From: Gemmatimonadota bacterium
GTDB lineage: Bacteria > Gemmatimonadota > Gemmatimonadetes > Gemmatimonadales > Gemmatimonadaceae
Direction of reading: 5' to 3'
NCBI GenBank assembly: GCA_029884515.1
Contig: JAOUHR010000098.1
Coordinates: 1-7,025, forward strand
Length of the DNA stretch: 7,025 nucleotides
Shown here: piece by piece, positions 1-5,528 of the stretch
Layout of the letters: every line of letters starts with the position of its first letter
Numbering within the stretch: the stretch's first letter is position 1
Position numbers and translations under genes: made by a program
Notes under the pieces: model-generated
The model's input: only the letters and a program-made list of their open reading frames with translations
What the model was told of the DNA's origin: nothing
Databases searched by the model: none

Positions 1-36
1 CTCCTTGTTGACCAGTGATTCGATCGATGAGCTCAT
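1..36 (-). CDS. Possible N-terminal start of a gene leaving to the left (uncertain)
   Basis: On the minus strand an ATG (complement of 34-36) opens a frame reading MSSSIESLVNKE up to the window edge. A weak Shine-Dalgarno-like AAGG lies 5 bases upstream, and a TAGAAT that resembles a -10 box lies at about 64-69. The strong minus-strand terminator at 108-144 just upstream would fit a new transcription unit beginning here. Only 12 codons are visible, so this is a candidate only and is mutually exclusive with the plus-strand reading of 2-64. Confidence 0.25.
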   Translation of the reverse strand, partial: MSSSIESLVNKE

Positions 37-64
37 TCGGACCTTGATTCGCCTATGTAAGTGA
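2..64 (+). CDS. Possible C-terminal end of a gene entering from the left (uncertain)
   Basis: One plus-strand frame is open from the window edge to a TGA at 62-64. It gives 20 residues ending in an amphipathic-looking stretch (SIDELIRTLIRLCK). Third positions are less G/C-biased than in the other genes here. Twenty open codons is weak evidence, and this reading excludes the alternative minus-strand start at position 36. No family can be named. Confidence 0.25.
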   Translation, partial: SLLTSDSIDELIRTLIRLCK

Positions 65-107
65 TTCTAAAGCAATCTAGTCGGGAATGAGGGTGCGTCA
101 ACGAAAA

Positions 108-144
108 CCGCGCGTGACGCCGGGAGAGCGGGCGTCGCGCGCGG
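108..144 (-). terminator. Rho-independent terminator after the GGDEF gene
   Basis: A 14-bp stem pairs 108-121 with 131-144 around a 9-base loop. The only irregularity is one G-U-type pair (115 with 137). Read on the minus strand the hairpin is followed at once by TTTTCGTT, the U-tract expected of an intrinsic terminator. Read on the plus strand it is followed by AGCGAAGCGAGG, with no T-run. It therefore best serves the minus-strand GGDEF gene, whose stop lies 86 bases upstream in transcript direction. The rest of the spacer (65-107 and 145-230) shows no gene. Confidence 0.6.
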
Positions 145-230
145 AGCGAAGCGAGGTGAGGAACGCGATGTAAACATTTGTGTACCCCGGCTTGCCGATT
201 CCCCGTCGGGCACCTTTCGGATCAGCGGCC

Positions 231-1430
231 CTAGCGAAGCGTGATGGCGTCCTCGACCGCGCCGAACACCTCCACGCGATTCCGCCCCAGCGCCTTCGCG
301 CGGTACATCGCCTTGTCGGCCTGTTGCATCGCCAGCGCCACCGTCATCCCGTCGGGCAGCGGAGCGATACCGCCGCTCACCGTCACGTGGACCTTCGCCC
401 CGCTCGCCGCCGTCACCGGGGTGTCGCCGATCGCCTTCCGCACGCGCTCCACTGCGATGAGCGCCTGCTGTGGGCTCGTGTCCGGCAGGAGCACCACGAA
501 CTCCTCGCCGCCGATCCGGCCCACGATCTGCTCCTGACGCAGCGTCTCCTCGATCCGCCGCGCGACCTCACGCAGCACGTCGTCGCCGATGGCATGGCCG
601 TGTGTGTCGTTCACGTCCTTGAAGTGGTCGAGGTCGAGCAGGGCGATCGCCACGGGCTTCCCGCGGCGCCGGCTGCCGGCGATCACCGATTCGATGTCGT
701 CGAAGAACGATCGCCGGTTCTTGAGGCCCGTCAACTCGTCCACCATCGCCAGGTCGGACATCCGCGAGAGCATCAGTTCCAGCTGCACGCCGCTCCGCTG
801 CGCTTCCTGCAGCAGGCGGTCGCGGTCCACCAGGATCCGCACGTTCTCGACGAACTGCTGCCAGCTCGTCTGGGTGAAGAGCAGTGCGCTGGCGATGAAG
901 ACGGCTATCGCCGCCGGCAGCACGGGCGAGCGCGGCGCCATGAAGGTCACCGCCTGCCCGAGGAGGGTGAGCATGAACGGCATGTAGAATGCCATCGAGG
1001 CCACCGGCGACGACGAGAAGAACGAGACCGCTCCCGCGCACAGCCCCGCGAGGAGGATCACGAGCGCCGCCCGTTCCTCCGGCCCCCCCGCGGGGAACAG
1101 GATGAACGCCGCCACTGCCCACAGGAGCCCCACCACGCCGGAGAAGATCACGGCCCGCCGCTCGTTGAGCGCACTCACCTTCGCGGGCCGCGGCCGGTCC
1201 TTCAGGCGCCGCCAGCTGAGCGCGGCCGGCGTCCAGAGCACCACCATCGCCGCGACGAACACCACCAGCAGCGTGCGGAACACGTGGTCCCAGTAGAGCA
1301 CGGCGATGAACACCGCCAGCAGAGGATTCGCCACGAAGACCGTGGGAAGCTGCTGCACGCGCGCGACGGCCTGCGAGACCCGGATCTCGCGGAGCAGGGC
1401 CTCGGACGGGTTCACGACCTCGAATCGCAT
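231..1430 (-). CDS. Membrane-anchored GGDEF-domain diguanylate cyclase
   Basis: The predicted 399-residue inner-membrane enzyme makes cyclic di-GMP from two GTP. Residues 32-188 contain six hydrophobic segments (about 32-47, 51-70, 94-112, 119-138, 143-164, 168-188), forming a MASE-like sensory membrane domain that I cannot assign to a numbered family. A short helical linker (about 190-228) leads to a complete GGDEF domain (about 229-390). The domain has DELTGLKNRR at 231-240, LDLDHFKDVND with metal-binding Asp266 at 265-275, and the catalytic GGEEF at 307-311, so it looks active. The product-inhibition site normally reads RxxD before the signature; here it is R298-Q-E-Q301, so feedback inhibition may be weakened. 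No EAL, PAS or REC domain is present. The ATG at 1430 is the first in-frame start after an upstream stop. No Shine-Dalgarno is seen, but TATCCT lies 7 bases upstream of the ATG, which would suit a leaderless transcript. The gene is divergent from the membrane-protein gene at 1544. Confidence 0.93.
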   Translation of the reverse strand: MRFEVVNPSEALLREIRVSQAVARVQQLPTVFVANPLLAVFIAVLYWDHVFRTLLVVFVAAMVVLWTPAALSWRRLKDRPRPAKVSALNERRAVIFSGVVGLLWAVAAFILFPAGGPEERAALVILLAGLCAGAVSFFSSSPVASMAFYMPFMLTLLGQAVTFMAPRSPVLPAAIAVFIASALLFTQTSWQQFVENVRILVDRDRLLQEAQRSGVQLELMLSRMSDLAMVDELTGLKNRRSFFDDIESVIAGSRRRGKPVAIALLDLDHFKDVNDTHGHAIGDDVLREVARRIEETLRQEQIVGRIGGEEFVVLLPDTSPQQALIAVERVRKAIGDTPVTAASGAKVHVTVSGGIAPLPDGMTVALAMQQADKAMYRAKALGRNRVEVFGAVEDAITLR

Positions 1431-1498
1431 CCGGCATAGGATATTGCGCGAACGGGCCGCCAGCCAGACTCTCTAGGGCATCTGGACGCGTCAATTCC

Positions 1499-1519
1499 GC
1501 CCGCCGCTATCCGGCGGGC
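1499..1519 (+). promoter_or_regulatory. Perfect 8-bp hairpin in the leader of the 1544 gene
   Basis: GCCCGCCG (1499-1506) and CGGCGGGC (1512-1519) are perfect inverted repeats around the 5-base loop CTATC. The hairpin lies 15 bases before the ribosome binding site at 1535-1539. There is no T-run on either side, so a terminator is unlikely. It could stabilise the leader mRNA or be a protein-binding palindrome in the divergent spacer 1431-1543. I see no convincing -35/-10 pair for the plus-strand gene. Confidence 0.3.
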
Positions 1520-1543
1520 CCCCTTTCAAGCCCCGGAGGCTGC

Positions 1544-2101
1544 ATGCAGTTCCTCGTGGACCTGTGGGTTCCCATCCTCGTGGCCGGACTCGCGACGTTC
1601 GTCGTCTCGGCCCTCGCCTGGACCGTGTTCCCGCACCACAAGAAGGAGTTCGGCAAGCTCGCCAGCGAGGATGCCGTGATGGACGCGATCCGCGCCGGTA
1701 ACCCGGGCCCGGGCCTCTACTCCACTCCGCACATGGCCGACTTCGGCGAGAGCGGCAGCGCCGAAGGGAAGGCGAAGATGATGCGCGGCCCGATCACATT
1801 CATCACCGTCGCGCCGGGCGGCGTGCCGCAGATGGGGCCGATGATGGCGAAGAGCTTCCTCTTCAACGTCTTCGTGGCCGCCTTCATCGCGTACATCGCG
1901 TGGCATACGCTCCCCGCCGGCACCGAGTACCTGCAGGTCTTCCGCGTGACCGGGTCCATGGGCTTCATGGCCTACGCGTTCGGCAGCATCCCCGAGTCGA
2001 TCTGGTTCGCGCGCCCCTGGTCGAGCCTGCTCCTGCAGGCATTCGACTCGATGCTCACCGCGCTGGTGCTGGCCGGGATCTTCGGGTGGTTGTGGCCGTG
2101 A
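1544..2101 (+). CDS. Conserved four-helix inner-membrane protein of unknown function
   Basis: This 185-residue protein has four hydrophobic segments, at about 8-29, 104-123, 133-150 and 163-183. A long hydrophilic section (about 30-100) lies between the first two. That section begins with a basic/histidine patch (HHKKEF) and continues with KLASEDAVMDAIRAGNPGPG and a Gly/Pro/Met-rich part. The C-terminus is GWLWP. From memory this matches an uncharacterised bacterial membrane family with a first helix, a 'KL.xEDxVMxAxR...PGxY' motif, three C-terminal helices and a GWLWP-type ending. I know of no assigned function and propose none. There are no cysteines and no signal-peptidase site, so the first helix is probably retained. 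The ATG at 1544 is supported by GGAGG at 1535-1539 with a 4-base spacing. It is apparently a single-gene unit, divergent from the GGDEF gene and convergent with the Vgb-like gene. Confidence 0.85.
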   Translation: MQFLVDLWVPILVAGLATFVVSALAWTVFPHHKKEFGKLASEDAVMDAIRAGNPGPGLYSTPHMADFGESGSAEGKAKMMRGPITFITVAPGGVPQMGPMMAKSFLFNVFVAAFIAYIAWHTLPAGTEYLQVFRVTGSMGFMAYAFGSIPESIWFARPWSSLLLQAFDSMLTALVLAGIFGWLWP

Positions 2102-2199
2102 ACGGCGGGTGGGAGGTGTGAGAAGAAGCAAGGCGGGAGTGGGTCTGTGTCCCCACCCCCGGTTTGTGTTCCCCACGCCTCCCACCTCCCACCTCCCAC
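2102..2199. repeat. G/C-tract repeat cluster between convergent genes
   Basis: Several repeats overlap in this 98-base spacer. CCTCCCA occurs three times in perfect tandem (2178-2184, 2185-2191, 2192-2198). GGTGGGAGGTG (2108-2118) is a perfect 11-base inverted match to 2183-2193. Inside that pair, AGGCG (2131-2135) and TGGG (2140-2143) can pair with CGCCT (2176-2180) and CCCA (2172-2175). The 16-base stretches 2141-2156 and 2161-2176 are near-identical direct repeats offset by 20. The cluster can fold into a long hairpin on either strand. Position between two stop codons suggests a bidirectional transcript-end element, although no clean U-tract follows either side. Confidence 0.6.
2171..2197 (-). 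other. Potential G-quadruplex directly after the Vgb-like gene stop codon
   Basis: Read on the minus strand, four G-tracts (complements of 2195-2197, 2188-2190, 2181-2183 and 2171-2174) are separated by loops of 4, 4 and 6 bases. This satisfies the usual G3+N1-7 rule. Two more G-tracts follow (complements of 2156-2160 and 2151-2154). The motif would lie in the 3' untranslated RNA immediately after the stop codon of the propeller gene. Folding in vivo is not shown by sequence alone. Confidence 0.45.
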
Positions 2200-3210
2200 T
2201 TACATGGCCACCCGCGCCTTCGACACCTCCGCCCGCCCGATCGTCCCCTGGTCCGTGCCGAACCAGAGCAGCCCCGTCTTCGCGTCGAAGTACATGTGCC
2301 GGATGGTGTTCGGCGCCACCTTGCCGATCGACGTCGCACCGAAGAACTGTTTCGTCTTCGGGTCGTAGCCGATCAGCCGGTTGGGCTGCGTCCCCGTCTC
2401 GGCGAACCAGATCCGGTCCTTGTCGTCGGTCGCCATGCCGTAGGGCAACGAAGCGCCGCCGCCGGGCATCGGGACCTCCGTGATCACGCCGTCCTTCGGG
2501 TCGAGCCGGCCGAGGAATCCCCGCGTGTAGTCCACGTACCAGACCACGTCATCGCTCGTGAGCGCGATGCGGCGGCCGCGCGCGCGGTCGTTCGGCAGGT
2601 CGTACGTCTTGATCACCATGGTGGCCGGGTCGATGGTCGCGATCTTGTCCGTGCCGAAGAGATTGAACCACGGGATCCCCCTCGAGTTGATCACGATCCC
2701 GTAGGGCCGCGTGTTCTCGCCCGTCTTCACCAGGCGGATCTTCCCCGTCTTCACGTCCAGGTGGCCGACCGCGTTCGACTGCTGCGCGGTGAACCAGATG
2801 TCGCCCTGCTTGTCGAACACGAGCGTGTGCGGGTCGCGCACCGATGGGTCGGGCATCGGGTAGCGTGTGAGCTCGCGCGTCTTCGGGTCGAGCCGGCCAA
2901 TCATCCCGTTCCGGTTTCCCGAGTACCACACCATGCCGTCCGGCGCGACGATCAGGTTGTGCGGGTTGGTGCCCGGGTCCACCTCGTAGCGCGTGAACTT
3001 GCCGGTGCGCGGGTCGAGCTGCGCGATGTAGTTCCCCGCCTGGCCGACGAAGAACACGCTGCCATCCGGCGAAACGAAGGGATCGCGCGGCCGCCCCTCC
3101 GCGCCCCACGGCACCTCCCACTCGTTGGCGGCGACGGGCGTGCCCTGTGCGCCGGCGAATGACGGCACGGCGAGAGCGAGAGCGGCGAGGGCACGGATGA
3201 GCGTGCGCAT
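2200..3210 (-). CDS. Secreted Vgb-like (virginiamycin B lyase family) beta-propeller
   Basis: This is a 336-residue exported protein. Residues 1-21 form a signal peptide (MRTLIRALAALALAVPSFAGA), with likely cleavage after AGA. The remainder is a run of about seven propeller blades of 40-45 residues, each with a strand like 'DGxVWYSGNxNGMIGRLDPKTxxLTRYPMP'. Family context: Vgb lyase linearises streptogramin B antibiotics, but most homologues are uncharacterised and resistance should not be assumed. By hand comparison with remembered Vgb residues, adjacent blades keep PH-PH-PY (His84, His128, Tyr170) in the order of Vgb His228, His270 and Tyr18. The acidic partners appear as Asp126 and Gln143 instead of Glu268 and Glu284. 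The start at 3210 is chosen over an upstream in-frame ATG at 3324 because the signal peptide begins here and TGAGG lies 5 bases upstream. It is about 100 bases downstream of the repeat-protein gene on the same strand. Confidence 0.85.
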   Translation of the reverse strand: MRTLIRALAALALAVPSFAGAQGTPVAANEWEVPWGAEGRPRDPFVSPDGSVFFVGQAGNYIAQLDPRTGKFTRYEVDPGTNPHNLIVAPDGMVWYSGNRNGMIGRLDPKTRELTRYPMPDPSVRDPHTLVFDKQGDIWFTAQQSNAVGHLDVKTGKIRLVKTGENTRPYGIVINSRGIPWFNLFGTDKIATIDPATMVIKTYDLPNDRARGRRIALTSDDVVWYVDYTRGFLGRLDPKDGVITEVPMPGGGASLPYGMATDDKDRIWFAETGTQPNRLIGYDPKTKQFFGATSIGKVAPNTIRHMYFDAKTGLLWFGTDQGTIGRAEVSKARVAM

Positions 3211-3310
3211 GGGAACCTCAGGGACGGAAGGTGGCGGCCTGATGGGCGGCACGTGCGGCGACGCATCCCCCATGCTGGCAAGAACGTTCGACGCGGCACA
3301 AGCGCTGGAG

Positions 3311-4447
3311 TCAGCGCTCCCCACCCCAATTGATCACAGGCAGCACGCGCCGCGCCGACGGGTTCCCGGTGACGATGTTGACCACACCGAGCTGCACGCC
3401 ATTCAGCGAGTGCGCGAAGTTCACCACGCCGATCGTGAGGCCGTGCTGGTGTCCGCGCACCACGTTCGCCGCGGAGAGCGAGGCGCCGGTGAGCGATCCG
3501 CCGTCGGAGGTGCGGAAGAGCACCGGCGCGATCACCACGCCGCGCACCTCCTCCCCGCCGACGATGGGGGCGAGCGCGCCGCCCTCGAGCATCGGTGCGC
3601 CCACACCGATCCCTCCGATGCCGATGCCGTGCAGCGTGCTGCCTGCACCCACGCCGATGCCTCCGATCGCGAGGCCGCTCACCCGCTCGCCCGCGCCCAC
3701 GCCGATGCCACCGATGGCGATCCCGCTCACCCTCCCGCCGGCGCCCACGCCGATGCCGCCCACCGCGAGGCCGCGCAAGGAGCCGCCCGCCGCCGCGCCG
3801 ATGCCGCCCACGAGGATCCCGCACGCATCACCTCCCGCGCCCACGCCGATGCCACCCACCGCGAGGCCGACGACGTCGTTCCCGGCGGCCGCACCGATCC
3901 CGCCGGCCACGACACCGCGCACCGTGCCGCCGGCCCCGGCGCCGATCCCGCCGAGCGCGATGCCTCGCACGTCTCCGCCCGTGCCCACGCCCACACCGCC
4001 CAGGGCGATACCGCGCAGTCCCTCACCAGAACCCAGACCGATGCCTGCCACGGATATCCCGCCGAGCGTACCGCCCGCACCGGCGCCGATGCCGGCGAGG
4101 GTGATGCCGCTGATGTCACCGGAGGCCTCCAGGCCGAACGCAGCGATCCCCATGCCACGGAGATCGCCGACGCCGGTGAGCGGCACGCCGAGTGCGAGGC
4201 CACTGACGGTGCCCGTGCTCATGTCCCGCTGCGGCCGCCAGACCGTGAGGTTGATGCCGCGCACGCGATCCAGGTCGCGGTCGCGGAAGTTGATGCGGAG
4301 CCCGTCCACGCGCGGGTAGTTGCCGATGGAGATGACCTTTCGCGTCGGCGTGCCGGACCCCTGCGCGGAGGCGAGGCCTGGGATGGCGACGACGAGCGAG
4401 AGCGCCAAGAGGCGCGCGGCAAGTCGAGGAGCGTGCGGGGTCAGCAT
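3311..4447 (-). CDS. Secreted LA_2272-type surface repeat protein with 16-residue Gly-rich repeats
   Basis: This is a 378-residue exported protein. A signal peptide covers about residues 1-28 (ending ...GLASAQG), followed by a leader segment containing VDGLRINFRDRDLDRVRGIN. From 95 to 286 there are twelve consecutive 16-residue units without an insertion, preceded by one degenerate unit at about 80-94. The unit consensus is x-[VLI]-x-G-[IL]-x-[VIL]-[AG]-G-[IV]-G-x-G-A-G-[GE]. The C-terminal part (about 300-378) has the motifs GLTIGVVNFAHSLNGVQLGV and LPVINW that I associate with the LA_2272 surface-repeat family, whose function is unknown. The alternating Gly/hydrophobic pattern predicts stacked beta-strands, either a solenoid or a membrane-associated beta-structure. 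There is no lipobox and no recognisable anchor. ATG 4447 is preferred to an upstream GTG at 4486 because the signal peptide starts there; no clear Shine-Dalgarno supports either. Confidence 0.8.
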   Translation of the reverse strand: MLTPHAPRLAARLLALSLVVAIPGLASAQGSGTPTRKVISIGNYPRVDGLRINFRDRDLDRVRGINLTVWRPQRDMSTGTVSGLALGVPLTGVGDLRGMGIAAFGLEASGDISGITLAGIGAGAGGTLGGISVAGIGLGSGEGLRGIALGGVGVGTGGDVRGIALGGIGAGAGGTVRGVVAGGIGAAAGNDVVGLAVGGIGVGAGGDACGILVGGIGAAAGGSLRGLAVGGIGVGAGGRVSGIAIGGIGVGAGERVSGLAIGGIGVGAGSTLHGIGIGGIGVGAPMLEGGALAPIVGGEEVRGVVIAPVLFRTSDGGSLTGASLSAANVVRGHQHGLTIGVVNFAHSLNGVQLGVVNIVTGNPSARRVLPVINWGGER

Positions 4448-4523
4448 GGCGGGATCTCGGAGGGAGTCCGGTGTGGGCTGGCGCACTCCCTACGCCGTGC
4501 CAGGATCCGGGTTTCGTCCCGCG

Positions 4524-4548
4524 GCGCCGATTCGCCTTGGCTCGGCGC
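4524..4548 (-). terminator. Weak hairpin after the FAD-subunit gene
   Basis: GCGCCGA (4524-4530) and TCGGCGC (4542-4548) are perfect 7-base inverted repeats around an 11-base loop. They start 4 bases beyond the stop codon of the minus-strand FAD-subunit gene. No T-run follows on the minus strand, so it could be a non-canonical terminator, an mRNA 3' stabiliser or chance in GC-rich DNA. The spacer 4448-4551 holds no gene. Confidence 0.25.
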
Positions 4549-4551
4549 GCG

Positions 4552-5520
4552 CTACCCGGCCGCGATCAGGCGTCGCATGGCCCGTCGCAGCGCCGCCTGC
4601 GCCATCGTGACCTTGTATCGATTGCCGCCGAGCGGCTCCGCGTCGTACAGCGCGCGCTCCGCGAGCGCATCGAGGCTCTCGTCGTCGAGCGCGCCACTCG
4701 CCACGTCCTCCTCCACCGAGAGCGCCACACGCCATGGCCCGGCCGCCACGCCGCCCAGGGCGATGCGGACGGTGCCGTCGGCGCGCCGCGCCGCGGCGCA
4801 CGCCACCAGCGCGAAGTCCCACGCGCCGCGCTGCATCATCTTCTCCCAGTGCTGCGTGCCGCCCGCCGCGGCCGCCGGCAACTCCACCGCCGTGATCACC
4901 TCACCCGCCTTGAGGGTGAGCTCCGCACGCGGGTTCGCCGCCGCGCCCGCGAACAGCGCCGCGATGGTGAGGCGTCGGGTGGCTCCTCCGGGGCCGGCGA
5001 CCTCCACGTGCGCGTCGAGGGCCTCGAGTGCCACGGCGGGATCGGAGGGATGGACTGCGTGGCAGGTTCCGCCCGCGATGATGCCGTGATACACGTGCTC
5101 GCCGCCGAAGGCCGCACACTCGGTCCCGCCGTTCTTGAAGCACGAGACGCCGCCTCGGAGGTACCAGCATCGCGGCCGCTGCGCGAGGTTGCCGCCCAGC
5201 GTGCCCATGTTGCGCAGCGCCGGCGTCCCGACGCTCGCGGCCGCGTCGGCGAGCACGGGGAACCGCGCGCGGAGCTCCGCGTGCTCCGCGAGGTCCGCGA
5301 TGCGCACCGCTGCGCCGAGCCGCACCGACCCATCCGCGCGGAGGGTGATCTCGCCTGCGCCCGGCAGGGCGCGCAGGTCCACCACGCGCCTCGGGGAGGC
5401 CAGGCCCTCTTCGATCCAGACGAGCAGGTCGGTCCCCCCGCCGATCGCCATCGAGTGCGGCTCGGCCAGCGCCTCGAGCGCGGCGTCGAGCGATTCGGGA
5501 CGGAGGTAGGCGAAGCTCAT
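4552..5520 (-). CDS. FAD-binding subunit (subunit M) of a xanthine dehydrogenase-family molybdoenzyme, PaoB/YagS-like
   Basis: This 322-residue protein is full length for the family, in which the medium subunit carries electrons from the molybdenum cofactor and 2Fe-2S subunits through FAD. The N-terminus MSFAYLRPESLDAALEAL is typical and fixes the start. FAD pyrophosphate-binding motifs are visible at AIGGGTDLL (25-33) and GTLGGNL (106-112). The middle segment holds Cys118, Cys127, Cys135 and Cys153. This extra cysteine set resembles the one that binds a 4Fe-4S cluster in PaoB and in the beta subunit of 4-hydroxybenzoyl-CoA reductase, so a cluster is predicted. The C-terminal CO dehydrogenase flavoprotein-type domain runs from about 220 to 320. 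The gene begins 8 bases after the ChaN-like stop codon with no Shine-Dalgarno, so translational coupling is likely. No large molybdopterin subunit or 2Fe-2S subunit lies in the window, so the substrate cannot be inferred. Confidence 0.88.
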   Translation of the reverse strand: MSFAYLRPESLDAALEALAEPHSMAIGGGTDLLVWIEEGLASPRRVVDLRALPGAGEITLRADGSVRLGAAVRIADLAEHAELRARFPVLADAAASVGTPALRNMGTLGGNLAQRPRCWYLRGGVSCFKNGGTECAAFGGEHVYHGIIAGGTCHAVHPSDPAVALEALDAHVEVAGPGGATRRLTIAALFAGAAANPRAELTLKAGEVITAVELPAAAAGGTQHWEKMMQRGAWDFALVACAAARRADGTVRIALGGVAAGPWRVALSVEEDVASGALDDESLDALAERALYDAEPLGGNRYKVTMAQAALRRAMRRLIAAG

Positions 5521-5528
5521 CGGGCCGG

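Noticed and set aside
180..1439. Long plus-strand open frame of 419 codons opposite the GGDEF gene
   Set aside because: It is antisense to a gene with a full catalytic motif set. Its His/Arg/Pro-rich product is the typical mirror of GC-rich coding DNA.
1526..2185. Minus-strand open frame opposite the 185-residue membrane protein
   Set aside because: The plus-strand gene has a good ribosome binding site and four clean membrane segments. The opposite frame is His/Arg/Glu-rich shadow.
2200..3210. Calling the propeller a streptogramin resistance gene
   Set aside because: Family similarity alone is not enough. Two acidic active-site positions appear changed, the protein is exported, and no resistance context is present.
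3301..3318. AGCGCT-GGAGTC-AGCGCT hairpin at the stop of the repeat-protein gene
   Set aside because: The stem is only 6 bp and self-palindromic and has no T-run. It is too weak to call a terminator.
2200..3324. Longer propeller start at 3324
   Set aside because: The extra 38 residues precede a clear signal peptide, and the start at 3210 has its own TGAGG ribosome binding site.
3590..4165. 48-base periodicity that might suggest a CRISPR or tandem DNA repeat
   Set aside because: The units are diverged at DNA level, have no spacers, stay in frame and encode a consistent protein repeat.
3330..4319. Repetitive Pro-rich plus-strand frame (PAPTPMPP repeats)
   Set aside because: It is the antisense image of the 16-residue Gly-rich repeats in the signal-peptide-bearing minus-strand gene.
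3125..5089. Plus-strand open frame of 654 codons across three minus-strand genes
   Set aside because: It spans two intergenic gaps and parts of three well-supported genes. Its composition (His/Ala/Arg/Asp repeats) mirrors the Gly-rich repeats on the other strand.
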